Shown here: one piece after another, positions 53,107 through 61,054 of the stretch
Position numbering within the stretch: the stretch's first letter is position 1
Layout: the number at the start of each line of letters is the position of its first letter
Assembly (NCBI RefSeq): GCF_014643535.1
Contig: NZ_BMJQ01000007.1
Coordinates: forward strand, 186,001 to 250,000
DNA from: Aliidongia dinghuensis
Lineage (GTDB): Bacteria > Pseudomonadota > Alphaproteobacteria > ATCC43930 > CGMCC-115725
DNA length: 64,000 bases
Direction: 5' to 3'
Notes under the pieces: model-generated
Database searches by the model: none
What the model was told of the DNA's origin: nothing
What the model saw: the letters and a program-made list of their open reading frames with translations, nothing else
Translations under genes and position numbers: made by a program

Positions 53107-54057
53107 ATGAAGGGCGGGATGCCTCCGATCGATCCGGTTTCCGAGCCGTTGCGGCTCGAGCTGAGTGCCGTCGTGGTCGCGGTGACGGCGGAGGAGCCGC
53201 GCGTGCTCGTCGTCGGCGATGGCGCGGCGCTGCCGTCCGGGCCGCTCGAGCCGTACCATCGCACGCTCGAGCTGGGGCTGCGCGCCTGGGTCGAGGCGCA
53301 GACGCGCCAACCCCTGGGCTATGTCGAGCAGCTCTATACCTTCGCCGACCGCGACCGGGCGCCGGGCCATGTCGAGCGGGTGATCTCGCTCAGCTACCTC
53401 GGGCTCGCGCGCGAGGCCTGCGCCATGGAGCCTGGCAGCAGCTGGCAGAACTGGTATCGCTATTTCCCCTGGGAGGATTGGCGCGGCGGGCCCAATCGCC
53501 TCGTCGTCGACACGATCCTGCCGCGACTCGCCGCCTGGGCGGAGGAGGCGGCGGAGTCGGCACTCCGGCGCCAGCGGACGCAGCGCATCGCCGTAACCTT
53601 CGGCGCGACCGAGCGCAGCTGGAACGAGGACCTGGTGCTGCAGCGATTCGAGCTGTTGTACGAGGCGGGGCTGGTGCCCGAGGCGGCGCGCGTCCGGCCG
53701 ATTCCGGCCGACCGGCTCGTGCCGGGCGAGCCGATGCAGCACGACCACCGCCGTATCCTCGCGACCGGCATCGCCAGGCTGCGCGCCAAGATCAAGTACC
53801 GGCCCGTGGTGTTCGAACTGATGCCGGCCGCGTTCACGTTGCTGCAGCTGCAGCGAGCGGTCGAGGCGCTGGCCGGCCGCCGGCTGCACAAGCAGAACTT
53901 CCGCCGGTTCGTCGAGGCCGAGGGGCTGGTGGAGGAGACCGGCGAGATCGACGTCGGCACCGGCGGCCGCCCGGCGAAGCTCGTGCGCTTCCGCCGCGAG
54001 GTCCTGGCCGAGCGTGCGGTTTCCGGAACGAAGCTGCCGCTGTCGCGGACCGCGTAG
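53107..54057 (+). CDS. nadQ: Nudix-type NAD metabolism regulator (NadQ/NrtR-like)
   Basis: This 316-residue protein has a Nudix-like domain that lacks a clear catalytic Nudix box (about residues 20-165, with LELGLRAWVEAQT and YVEQLYTFADRDR) and a C-terminal winged-helix DNA-binding domain (about 215-300, with KIKYRPVVFELM and LHKQNFRRFVEAEGLVEETGE). This matches the alphaproteobacterial NAD repressor family. Such regulators bind NAD-related ligands through the Nudix part and repress NAD synthesis. The nadA-nadB-nadC operon 3.4 kb downstream is the likely target. A perfect palindrome lies at the start. The gene name is inferred from family and context. Confidence 0.8.
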   Translation: MKGGMPPIDPVSEPLRLELSAVVVAVTAEEPRVLVVGDGAALPSGPLEPYHRTLELGLRAWVEAQTRQPLGYVEQLYTFADRDRAPGHVERVISLSYLGLAREACAMEPGSSWQNWYRYFPWEDWRGGPNRLVVDTILPRLAAWAEEAAESALRRQRTQRIAVTFGATERSWNEDLVLQRFELLYEAGLVPEAARVRPIPADRLVPGEPMQHDHRRILATGIARLRAKIKYRPVVFELMPAAFTLLQLQRAVEALAGRRLHKQNFRRFVEAEGLVEETGEIDVGTGGRPAKLVRFRREVLAERAVSGTKLPLSRTA

Positions 54058-54068
54058 TGCGTTTCCCG

Positions 54069-54099
54069 CCTCTTTCCGCCCCATTGGGGCGGAAAGAGG
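54069..54099. terminator. Strong hairpin between convergent genes
   Basis: CCTCTTTCCGCCCC (54069-54082) and its complement at 54086-54099 form a perfect 14-bp stem with a 3-base loop, between the stop of the NAD-regulator gene and the stop of the convergent cytochrome c gene. There is no long T-run on either side, so it may act as a bidirectional terminator or an mRNA-protecting hairpin. Confidence 0.6.
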
Positions 54100-54112
54100 A
54101 AGGTTATAACCG

Positions 54113-54493
54113 CTACTTCACCGTCTTCAGGTAAGCGATAGCGTCGGCCCGGTCCTGGGCGTTCGCGACGTTGACCAGCATCTTGGTGCCCGGCACCGTG
54201 CTGGTGGGCGATGCCAGGAACTTGTCGAGCGTGGCGTCATCCCAGGTGAGGCCGGAAGACGCCATGGCCTTGGAATATTGGTAGCCTGCGACGGCGCCCG
54301 CCTTCTGGCCGACGATGCCGTTCAGGTTCGGCCCCATTAGCTTCTTGCCGGCGTCGAGCGAATGGCAGGCAGCACAGCGCCCGAAGACGACCTTGCCGTG
54401 CGCGGCATCGCCGTCGGCCAAAGCGGGGCCAGCCGAGGCGAAAATGCCGCCGGCGGCCAGCAGGGCCGCGGCGAGAAGGCGGTGTCGCATCAT
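54113..54493 (-). CDS. c-type cytochrome (cytochrome c2-like)
   Basis: This 126-residue protein has a signal peptide (cleavage near ALADG) and one heme-binding CAACH, with the axial Met in PGTKML. Length and the [14 protein letters not shown] ending fit class I cytochrome c2/c550. It would accept electrons in the periplasm from the isoquinoline-oxidoreductase-like enzyme encoded just upstream. A 10-bp GC hairpin lies in the 73-base gap between the two genes. Two ATGs open the frame, so the exact start may be one codon later. Confidence 0.92.
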   Translation of the reverse strand: MMRHRLLAAALLAAGGIFASAGPALADGDAAHGKVVFGRCAACHSLDAGKKLMGPNLNGIVGQKAGAVAGYQYSKAMASSGLTWDDATLDKFLASPTSTVPGTKMLVNVANAQDRADAIAYLKTVK

Positions 54494-54527
54494 CGTCTCA
54501 GTTTCTCCGGATGAATTTTCTCGAAAT

Positions 54528-54553
54528 CCCCCGGGGCGGCGGAGCCCCGGGGG
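54528..54553 (-). promoter_or_regulatory. 10-bp hairpin between dehydrogenase and cytochrome genes
   Basis: CCCCCGGGGC (54528-54537) and GCCCCGGGGG (54544-54553) form a perfect stem with a 6-base loop. It sits in the gap between the large molybdopterin subunit gene and the cytochrome gene, on their shared strand. No clear T-run follows, so it may protect or partly attenuate the transcript. Confidence 0.55.
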
Positions 54554-54566
54554 GTGAGGGCGACGA

Positions 54567-56750
54567 TCAGGCCATGCCGCCGGTCGCGAACGGCAGGACG
54601 CGGATGCGCTTGCCGGTCGCGGCGAATACGGCGTTGGCGACGGCCGGGCCGACCGGTGCCACGCCCGGCTCGCCGACGCCGGTCGGCGCCTCGGCCGACG
54701 GCACGATATGCACCTCAACCTTCGGCATCTCGTCGATGCGCAGCACCTGGTAGCCATCGAAGTTCGTCTGCTCGACCGCACCATCCTTCATGGTGATGGC
54801 GCCGTAGAGCACGGCGCCGAGCCCGAAGCCGATGCCGCCCTCCATCTGGGCCGCGATCACGTCCGGATTGATCGGGATGCCGCAGTCGACGGCGCAGACG
54901 ACGCGGTCGACCTTGACCTTGCCGTTGGGCGCCACCGTCACCTCGGCGACCTGCGCCACGAACGTGCCGAACGCCTCGGCGACGGCGATGCCGCGGCCCT
55001 TGCCCTTCGGCAGCGGCTTGCCCCAGTCGCCGGCCTTCGCGGCCAGCTCCAGCACCGCCTTGTGCCGTGGATGATGGGCGAGCAGCGCCTGGCGGAACGC
55101 GAACGGGTCCTTCGCGGCGGCATGCGCCACTTCGTCGATGAACACCTCCGTGGCATAGGCCGTGTGCGAGCTGCCGACGACGCGCCACCACAGCACCGGC
55201 ACGCCGGTTTCGGTCGTCATAAGCTCGACCCCGAGGTTCGGCACGGCATAGGGCAGGTTGGCCGCCCCCTCGACCGAGGTCGCGTCGATGCCGTCCTTGA
55301 CAAACGCCGCCGCGAACGGCGTGCCGGCAATGATCGACTGGCCGACGATGCGGTGCTGCCAGCCGACGAGCTGGCCCTTGGCGTCGAGGCCCGCCTCGAT
55401 CTTATGGACATAGATCGGGCGATAGCGGCCGCCCTGGATGTCGTCCTCGCGCGTCCATTGCAGCTTGATCGGCGTGCCGTTGGCGCCCATCGCCTTGGCG
55501 ATCGAAACCGCCTCGACGATATAGTCCGACGCCACGTTGGCGCGCCGGCCGAAGCTGCCGCCGGCCAAGAGCGTGTGGATCTTGACCTGCTCCGGCTTCA
55601 AGCCCGCGGTCGCTGCCGCGTTCGCCTGGTCGATCGTCTGGAACTGGTCGCCGGCCCAGATCTCGCAGCCGTTGGCGTCGAGCTTGACGACCGCGTCGAG
55701 CGGCTCCATCGGCGCGTGGGCGAGATAGGGGAACTCATAGGTCGCTGAAATCGTCTTCGCCGCCCCCTTGAGCGCCGCCGCCGGATCGCCGTCCTTGCGG
55801 GCGGTCTTGCCCGGCTCCTCCGCGAGCTTGCGGTATTCGGCCATGATCTCGGCCGAGCCGCGCTTCTCGGCCTTGCTGTCGTCCCATTCGACCTTGAGTG
55901 CGTCGCGGCCTTTCTTCGCCGCCCAGAAGCTCTTGGCGACGACGGCGACGCCGCGCGGCACCTGGACCACGTCGACCACGCCCGGCACCGCCTTCGCCTG
56001 GGTTCCGTCGAACGACTTGACCGTGGCGCCGAACAGCGGCGGGCGCTGCAGCAGCGCCACCTGCATGTCGGGGAAGCTCACGTCGATCGTGAATTGCGCC
56101 GTGCCGTTGGTCTTGGGCGGCAGGTCGACGCGCGGCAGCTTGTGGCCGATCAGTTTGAAGTCCTTGGGATGCTTCAGCGTCACGTTGGCCGGCACCGGCT
56201 GCGCCGCGGCCTTGTCGGCAAGCTCGCCGAACGTCGCCTGGCGCTTTGTCGCGGCGTGATGGACCACGCCCTTGTCGACCGTCAGGCTCGCGGCCGGCAC
56301 TTTCCATTCGGCGGCGGCGGCCTCGACCAGCATGGCGCGGGCGCTGGCGCCGGCCTGGCGCAGCTGCGTCCAGGAATTATGCATGGCGGAGCTGCCGCCG
56401 GTGCCCTGGACCGGGCCCCAGTCGAGGTTGTTGTACTTGCGGGCGTCGGCCGGCGCCGATTCGACGCGGATCTGCGACCAGTCGGCGTCCAGCTCCTCGG
56501 CGACGATGGTGGCGAGGCCGGTATAGGTGCCTTGACCGAGCTCGACATGCTTCGCGATCACCGTCACCGTGTTGTCGGGTGCGACGCGCAGGAAGGCGTT
56601 CGGCGCGAAATCCTTGGGCGTATCGGCGAGTGCCTGGCGCAGCGGCCCCGACCAGTGAAAGCCGATGGTGAGGCCCGCGGCGGTTGCGGCGGCACCCTTG
56701 AGGAAACTGCGGCGGCTTGCGGCGGAGACGGAGGCGGAAACGTCACCCAT
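54567..56750 (-). CDS. Molybdopterin-binding subunit, isoquinoline 1-oxidoreductase beta-like
   Basis: This 727-residue protein has a twin-arginine signal ([15 protein letters not shown]) and the two molybdopterin-binding halves of the xanthine-oxidase family. Recognised phrases are [38 protein letters not shown] and [21 protein letters not shown]. It resembles IorB-type subunits of isoquinoline or aldehyde oxidoreductases, which hydroxylate N-heterocycles or oxidise aldehydes in the periplasm. The small 2Fe-2S subunit gene is directly upstream (3-base gap) and a cytochrome c gene downstream. Linkage to NAD genes leaves nicotinate as a possible substrate, but this is only context. Confidence 0.9.
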   Translation of the reverse strand: MGDVSASVSAASRRSFLKGAAATAAGLTIGFHWSGPLRQALADTPKDFAPNAFLRVAPDNTVTVIAKHVELGQGTYTGLATIVAEELDADWSQIRVESAPADARKYNNLDWGPVQGTGGSSAMHNSWTQLRQAGASARAMLVEAAAAEWKVPAASLTVDKGVVHHAATKRQATFGELADKAAAQPVPANVTLKHPKDFKLIGHKLPRVDLPPKTNGTAQFTIDVSFPDMQVALLQRPPLFGATVKSFDGTQAKAVPGVVDVVQVPRGVAVVAKSFWAAKKGRDALKVEWDDSKAEKRGSAEIMAEYRKLAEEPGKTARKDGDPAAALKGAAKTISATYEFPYLAHAPMEPLDAVVKLDANGCEIWAGDQFQTIDQANAAATAGLKPEQVKIHTLLAGGSFGRRANVASDYIVEAVSIAKAMGANGTPIKLQWTREDDIQGGRYRPIYVHKIEAGLDAKGQLVGWQHRIVGQSIIAGTPFAAAFVKDGIDATSVEGAANLPYAVPNLGVELMTTETGVPVLWWRVVGSSHTAYATEVFIDEVAHAAAKDPFAFRQALLAHHPRHKAVLELAAKAGDWGKPLPKGKGRGIAVAEAFGTFVAQVAEVTVAPNGKVKVDRVVCAVDCGIPINPDVIAAQMEGGIGFGLGAVLYGAITMKDGAVEQTNFDGYQVLRIDEMPKVEVHIVPSAEAPTGVGEPGVAPVGPAVANAVFAATGKRIRVLPFATGGMA

Positions 56751-56753
56751 GGC

Positions 56754-57215
56754 TCAACCCTCCATCGTATGGGCGGCCGCGTGAATCGCAGCCCGGATGC
56801 GCGGATAGGTCGAACAGCGACAGATATTGCCGCTCATGGCGCCGTCGATGTCGCTATCGGTCGGCTTCGGGTTCTGCTCGAGCAGCGCGGTCGCGGACAT
56901 GATCTGGCCGGATTGGCAGTAGCCGCACTGCGGCACCTGCAGTTGGACCCAGGCGGCCTGCACGGCCTTCGCCGCCTTGCTCTCGATGCCTTCGATCGTG
57001 GTGACATGCTGTCCCTCGACCGCGGAGAGCGGCGTCACGCAGGAGCGCGTCGCCTGCCCCTCGATATGGACCGTGCAGGCGCCGCACTGCGCCATGCCGC
57101 AGCCGAACTTGGTGCCGTGCAGGCCGGCGACTTCGCGGATCGCCCACAGGAGCGGCATGTCTGGATCGGCATCGAGCGTGGTCGCCTTGCCGTTCAGGGT
57201 GAAGGAGATGGCCAT
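56754..57215 (-). CDS. 2Fe-2S subunit, isoquinoline 1-oxidoreductase alpha-like
   Basis: This 153-residue subunit has a plant-type 2Fe-2S site with CGMAQCGACTVH plus RSC, and a second cluster site, CGYCQSGQIMSA with ICRC. This is the usual layout for the small subunit of xanthine-oxidase-type enzymes such as IorA. It would pass electrons from molybdopterin to the cytochrome. It has no signal peptide, as normal for co-export with the Tat-signal-bearing large subunit. It is the first gene of the operon and is divergent from nadA across 297 bases. Confidence 0.94.
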   Translation of the reverse strand: MAISFTLNGKATTLDADPDMPLLWAIREVAGLHGTKFGCGMAQCGACTVHIEGQATRSCVTPLSAVEGQHVTTIEGIESKAAKAVQAAWVQLQVPQCGYCQSGQIMSATALLEQNPKPTDSDIDGAMSGNICRCSTYPRIRAAIHAAAHTMEG

Positions 57216-57412
57216 GGGATTCTCGCAGAATGGAGAAGCAGAAGAGGGCAGCGCGAACGCGCCGCGTTAAAAAAATAGGGAGGGTCCCTCCGGATACAAG
57301 CCATCCCCGATTGTCTAACGAGAATCTTCACCGGATGGGGACAAGTTGACCGGGATTGCCGCGTGGATTCCGGTCGATCTCCAGTTGAGGTGCGGAGACG
57401 CTCGGCGGTCGC

Positions 57413-57443
57413 TTGACAATCTTGTTATGCTCATGTTTAGCAT
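57413..57443 (+). promoter_or_regulatory. Candidate promoter of nadABC overlapped by an operator
   Basis: TTGACA at 57413-57418 is a perfect -35 hexamer, and TAGCAT at 57438-57443 is a fair -10, 19 bases later; a shifted TTAGCA gives an 18-base spacing. The -10 lies inside the first palindrome upstream of nadA, so a bound repressor would block the polymerase. The spacing is on the long side, so the -10 is tentative. Confidence 0.4.
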
Positions 57444-57445
57444 AA
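57425..57445 (+). promoter_or_regulatory. First operator palindrome upstream of nadA
   Basis: TTATGCT and AGCATAA (57425-57431 and 57439-57445) form a perfect 7-bp inverted repeat. Its core follows the geometry ATGCTC-N5-GAGCAT with one mismatch in the right half (TAGCAT). The same core recurs at 57483-57499, 56 bases downstream. The likely binder is the Nudix-type NAD regulator. Confidence 0.65.
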
Positions 57446-57448
57446 GAG

Positions 57449-57470
57449 AGCCGGAGTGATCCGGCTTTTT
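57449..57470 (+). terminator. Terminator-like hairpin between the two operators
   Basis: AGCCGGA-GTGA-TCCGGCT forms a perfect 7-bp stem (57449-57455 with 57460-57466) followed by TTTT to 57470, giving a run of five Ts. This is an intrinsic-terminator shape on the plus strand, yet no plus-strand gene lies upstream, so it may attenuate nadABC transcription or protect its 5' end. Confidence 0.6.
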
Positions 57471-57482
57471 CTGACACCTGAA

Positions 57483-57499
57483 ATGCTCCTTATGAGCAT
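57483..57499 (+). promoter_or_regulatory. Second operator palindrome upstream of nadA
   Basis: ATGCTC-CTTAT-GAGCAT is a perfect 6-bp inverted repeat with a 5-base centre, ending 13 bases before the nadA start codon. It shares the core of the first palindrome. Its position over the leader and ribosome-site region suits repression by a dimeric regulator. Confidence 0.65.
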
Positions 57500-57512
57500 A
57501 ATGGAGTAGTCG

Positions 57513-58496
57513 ATGCCTGTTCTCTCCGCCGCGGCCCGCAGCACGCCTATGCCCGACCGGCTGGCCCGCGTCATCCCGCCGATCGAATGGCCGTTCTTCG
57601 CCGACGACATCGCCGCGATCGAGCGGCTGAAGCGCCAGCGCAACGCCATCGTGCTCGCGCACAATTACCAGACGCCGGAGATCTTCCACGGCGTCGCCGA
57701 CATCGTCGGCGATTCGCTGGCGCTGGCGCGCGAGGCCGTGCGGGTCGAGGCCGACGTGATCGTGCTGGCCGGCGTGCATTTCATGGCCGAGACGGCGAAG
57801 CTGCTCAATCCGGGCCGCACCGTGCTGATCCCCGATGCGGCGGCCGGCTGCTCGCTCGCGGCCTCGATCACCGGCGCCGATGTGCGGTTGTTGCGCGAGC
57901 GCTATCCGGGCGTGCCGGTCGTGGCCTATGTCAACACCTCGGCCGAAGTGAAGGCGGAGGCGGATATCTGCTGCACCTCCGGCAATGCTGTGAAGATCGT
58001 GGAATCGCTTGGCGTCCCGCGCGTCATCATGCTGCCGGACCAGTATCTGGCGAAGAATGTCGCGGCCGAGACGAAGGTCGAGATCATCGCCTGGGCCGGT
58101 CAGTGCGAGGTGCACGAGCGCTTCACCGCCGCCGACATCGCGACCCTGCGGCAGAGCCATCCGGGTGTCGTCGTGCTGGCCCATCCGGAATGCCCGCGCG
58201 AGGTGGTCGAGGCGGCGGACTTCGCCGGCTCGACCGCCGCCATGGTGGGCTATGTCGGCACGCGCCGGCCCGCGCGCGTGGCGATGGTCACGGAATGCTC
58301 GATGGCCGACAATGTCTCGGTCGATTATCCCGACATCGAATTCGTGCGGCCGTGCAACCTGTGCCCGCACATGAAGCGCATCACGCTCGCGAAGATCCGC
58401 CGCGCGCTCGAGACGATGGCGCCGGAAGTGACCATCCCGGAGGATCTCGCCGACCGGGCGCGCCGGTCGGTCGAACGCATGATCGAGATCGGCTAG
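57513..58496 (+). CDS. nadA: Quinolinate synthase
   Basis: This 327-residue iron-sulfur enzyme condenses iminoaspartate with dihydroxyacetone phosphate to make quinolinate, a step in NAD synthesis. The cysteines that hold the 4Fe-4S cluster are visible in AGCSLA, GQCEVHERF and CNLCPHMKR; family phrases AHNYQTPEI and HPECPREV are present. GGAG lies about 10 bases upstream of the ATG. It heads nadA-nadB-nadC and follows a regulatory region with two like palindromes and a terminator-shaped hairpin. Confidence 0.97.
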   Translation: MPVLSAAARSTPMPDRLARVIPPIEWPFFADDIAAIERLKRQRNAIVLAHNYQTPEIFHGVADIVGDSLALAREAVRVEADVIVLAGVHFMAETAKLLNPGRTVLIPDAAAGCSLAASITGADVRLLRERYPGVPVVAYVNTSAEVKAEADICCTSGNAVKIVESLGVPRVIMLPDQYLAKNVAAETKVEIIAWAGQCEVHERFTAADIATLRQSHPGVVVLAHPECPREVVEAADFAGSTAAMVGYVGTRRPARVAMVTECSMADNVSVDYPDIEFVRPCNLCPHMKRITLAKIRRALETMAPEVTIPEDLADRARRSVERMIEIG

Positions 58497-58503
58497 GCGC
58501 ATC

Positions 58504-60048
58504 ATGACGCTGAACCTGAATGAACTGGCCGGGCGGCCGGTCATCGTCGGCGCGGGGCTGGCCGGGCTCGTCGCCGCCCTGGCGCTGGCGCCGCGTCCCG
58601 TCGTGGTCGTGACCAAGGCGACGCTTGGCGCCGGTGCTGCCAGCGGCTGGGCACAGGGCGGGGTCGCCGCTGCCGTGCTGCCCGGCGATGCGCCGGCGCT
58701 GCACGCGGCCGACACGATTGCCGCCGGCGCCGGCCTGTGCGACCCGGCGATGGTCGAGCATGTGACGGGCGCCGCACCGGCAGCGATCGAGGTGCTGCTG
58801 AGATACGGCGTGCCGTTCGACCGCGACGTCGAGGGCCGGCTGCTGGCCAGCCTCGAGGCTGCGCACGGCCGGCCGCGGGTGCTGCATGTCGGCGGCGACA
58901 CCTCCGGCCGCGAGATCATGGCAGCCGTCGTGGCGGCGGTGCGTGCGACGCCGTCGATCACGGTGCTCGAGGCGACGGCGGTTCATCGGCTGATCGCCGA
59001 CGGCCGGATGCTGGGCGTGGCGCTCGCCGGTGATGGCGAGAGCGGCGTGCTGCCGACCGGGCGGGTGCTGCTCGCGACCGGTGGCCTCGGTGGGCTCTGG
59101 CGTCACACGACCAACCCGCCGGGTGCCGTCGGGCAGGGGCCGGCGCTGGCCGCGGAGGCCGGCCTGCCGCTGGTCGATCTCGAATTCATGCAGTTCCACC
59201 CGACCGCGATCGACGTCGGCGCCGATCCGATGCCGCTCGCGAGCGAGGCGCTGCGCGGCGACGGCGCCGTGCTGATCGACGAGGCGGGCCGGCGTTTCAT
59301 GGCCGGCGTGCCGCGGCAGGAGCTGGCGCCGCGCGACGTGGTGGCGCGCGCGGTCTGGGCCGAGCTCGAGGCCGGTCGCCAGGTGTTCCTCGATGGACGT
59401 CAAGCGATCGGCGCGCGCTTTCCCGATCGTTTCCCTGCGGTCACCGCGGTCTGCCGCGCTGCCGGCATCGACCCGGTCACCATGCCGATCCCGGTTCGGC
59501 CGGCGGCCCACTACCATATGGGCGGCATCCCGACCGACGTGCACGGCCGGACCGCGCTTGCAGGCCTGTGGGCCGCCGGCGAGTGCGCCTCGACCGGCCT
59601 GCACGGCGCCAACCGCCTCGCGTCCAACTCGCTGCTCGAGGCGGTCGTCATGGGTGAGGCGGCAGCACGCGACATGTCCGGATACGAGGCGGCGGACGCC
59701 GAGGGCAACTTGCCGGTCCCGTCGACGCGTCCGGCCGATCCGGACGGGCTCGCCGAAATCCGCCGTATCCTCGGCGCCCATGTCGGCGTTCGGCGTGACG
59801 CCACGGGCCTGACCCGGGCGATTGCGGCATTGGCGCCGCTTGCCGCCCGCCCGACTGCGGCCGCAGGACCGGCGCTGGTCGCGCTCATGATGGCGGTCGC
59901 GGCGCTCGACCGGCCGGAAAGCCGTGGCAGCCACTACCGGGCCGACCATCCCCATCCGGTCGCAGCCCTCGCCCTTAGCCGGCCGCTCGACGCTGCTGAA
60001 GCCCTGCGGCGGCTCCAGTCCCTCCGTGAAGAAGGATTTGCCGCATGA
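58504..60048 (+). CDS. nadB: L-aspartate oxidase
   Basis: This 514-residue flavoenzyme oxidises L-aspartate to iminoaspartate, the substrate of NadA. It has the FAD-binding motif VIVGAGLAGLVAAL, the family phrases ASGWAQGGVAA and FMQFHPTAI, and the substrate-site HYHMGGIPTDVHG. The start is 7 bases after nadA stops and the end overlaps nadC by 4 bases (ATGA). The length fits the family. No missing active-site residue is seen. Confidence 0.97.
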   Translation: MTLNLNELAGRPVIVGAGLAGLVAALALAPRPVVVVTKATLGAGAASGWAQGGVAAAVLPGDAPALHAADTIAAGAGLCDPAMVEHVTGAAPAAIEVLLRYGVPFDRDVEGRLLASLEAAHGRPRVLHVGGDTSGREIMAAVVAAVRATPSITVLEATAVHRLIADGRMLGVALAGDGESGVLPTGRVLLATGGLGGLWRHTTNPPGAVGQGPALAAEAGLPLVDLEFMQFHPTAIDVGADPMPLASEALRGDGAVLIDEAGRRFMAGVPRQELAPRDVVARAVWAELEAGRQVFLDGRQAIGARFPDRFPAVTAVCRAAGIDPVTMPIPVRPAAHYHMGGIPTDVHGRTALAGLWAAGECASTGLHGANRLASNSLLEAVVMGEAAARDMSGYEAADAEGNLPVPSTRPADPDGLAEIRRILGAHVGVRRDATGLTRAIAALAPLAARPTAAAGPALVALMMAVAALDRPESRGSHYRADHPHPVAALALSRPLDAAEALRRLQSLREEGFAA

Positions 60049-60893
60049 CCCTCTCGCCGCTGCCGACGCTGCTCGTCGAACCGCTGGTCCGCAACGCGCT
60101 CGCCGAGGACCTCGGCCGGGCCGGCGACATCACGACCGACGCCATCGTGCCGGCCGATCTCCGGGCCTGCCTTGCGCTCAATGCCCGGCAAGCGGGCGTC
60201 GTCGCCGGGCTCGACTGCGCGATCCTGGCGTTCCGGCTGATCGACCCGCGCGTCGAGGTGCGGGTCCGCCGGCCGGATGGCAGCCCGCTCGCCCCGGGCG
60301 ACATCCTCGCGGAGGTCGAGGGGCCCGCGCGCGGGCTGCTGACGGCGGAGCGGGTGGCGCTCAACTTCCTCGGCCATCTCTCCGGTATCGCGTCGGCGAC
60401 CGCCGCGATCACGGCGGCGATCCGGCCGCACAAGGCGCGCGTCACCTGCACGCGCAAAACCATGCCCGGCTTGCGGAGCCTGCAGAAATACGCCGTGCGC
60501 GTCGGCGGCGGCGCAAATCACCGCTTCGGGCTCGATGACGCGGTGCTGATCAAGGACAACCATGTCGCGGTCGCCGGCGGCATTCGCCCGGCGGTCGAGC
60601 GGGCGCGCGCCGCGGTCGGCCACCTGGTCAAGATCGAGCTCGAGGTCGACAGCCTGGCCCAGCTCGACGAAGCGCTGGCGCTCGAGGTCGACGCGGTCCT
60701 GCTCGACAACATGGACCCCGCGACCTTGCGCGAGGCGGTGCGCCGCGTCGATGGGCGCATGATCACCGAGGCGTCGGGCCGGATCACCGCCGAGACGGCG
60801 CCGGCCGTGGCGGCGAGCGGCGTCGACCTCATCTCGATCGGCTGGCTCACCCATAGTGCGGCCGTGCTCGACATCGGGCTCGATGCGGTGTGA
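60045..60893 (+). CDS. nadC: Nicotinate-nucleotide diphosphorylase (carboxylating)
   Basis: This 282-residue enzyme converts quinolinate and PRPP to nicotinate mononucleotide, the third step of the pathway. It shows ALAEDLGRAGDITTDAIVP, NFLGHLSGIA, CTRKTMPGLR and the GGGANHRFGLDDAVLIKDNH signature, with a closing SGVDLISIGWLTHS. Its ATG overlaps the nadB stop, so the whole operon is coupled. A GC hairpin with AGCCGGTTT lies 50 bases downstream. Confidence 0.97.
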   Translation: MTLSPLPTLLVEPLVRNALAEDLGRAGDITTDAIVPADLRACLALNARQAGVVAGLDCAILAFRLIDPRVEVRVRRPDGSPLAPGDILAEVEGPARGLLTAERVALNFLGHLSGIASATAAITAAIRPHKARVTCTRKTMPGLRSLQKYAVRVGGGANHRFGLDDAVLIKDNHVAVAGGIRPAVERARAAVGHLVKIELEVDSLAQLDEALALEVDAVLLDNMDPATLREAVRRVDGRMITEASGRITAETAPAVAASGVDLISIGWLTHSAAVLDIGLDAV

Positions 60894-60943
60894 CCCACCT
60901 CAACCATAACTGTTGTGATTGTAACGCTTCTCTCGCTTCCCGA

Positions 60944-60962
60944 AGCCGGTTTGAAACCGGCT
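60944..60962. terminator. 9-bp hairpin after nadC
   Basis: AGCCGGTTT (60944-60952) and AAACCGGCT (60954-60962) are perfectly complementary around a single base. It lies 50 bases after the nadC stop and 93 bases before the next gene. A T-rich stretch (AGTTTTCC) begins 8 bases further on, so termination is possible. The very small loop would open to about three bases in RNA. It could also be an operator for the next gene. Confidence 0.4.
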
Positions 60963-61054
60963 CGGACCAGTTTTCCTCTGTCGATACGTGAATGTTCCCC
61001 TGGAGCCGGTCTCGCACCAGCCACAGGTCCAATCCGAAAAGACGAGGAAATCGA

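Noticed and set aside
51103-54084. A 993-codon open frame antisense to the protease and NAD-regulator genes
   Set aside because: It covers two supported genes and has the low-complexity Arg/Ala/Gly/Asp makeup of a shadow frame.
54103-54112. GGTTATAACC as an operator
   Set aside because: It is a 10-base palindrome at the stop codon of a convergent gene, next to a terminator hairpin; nothing suggests regulation there.
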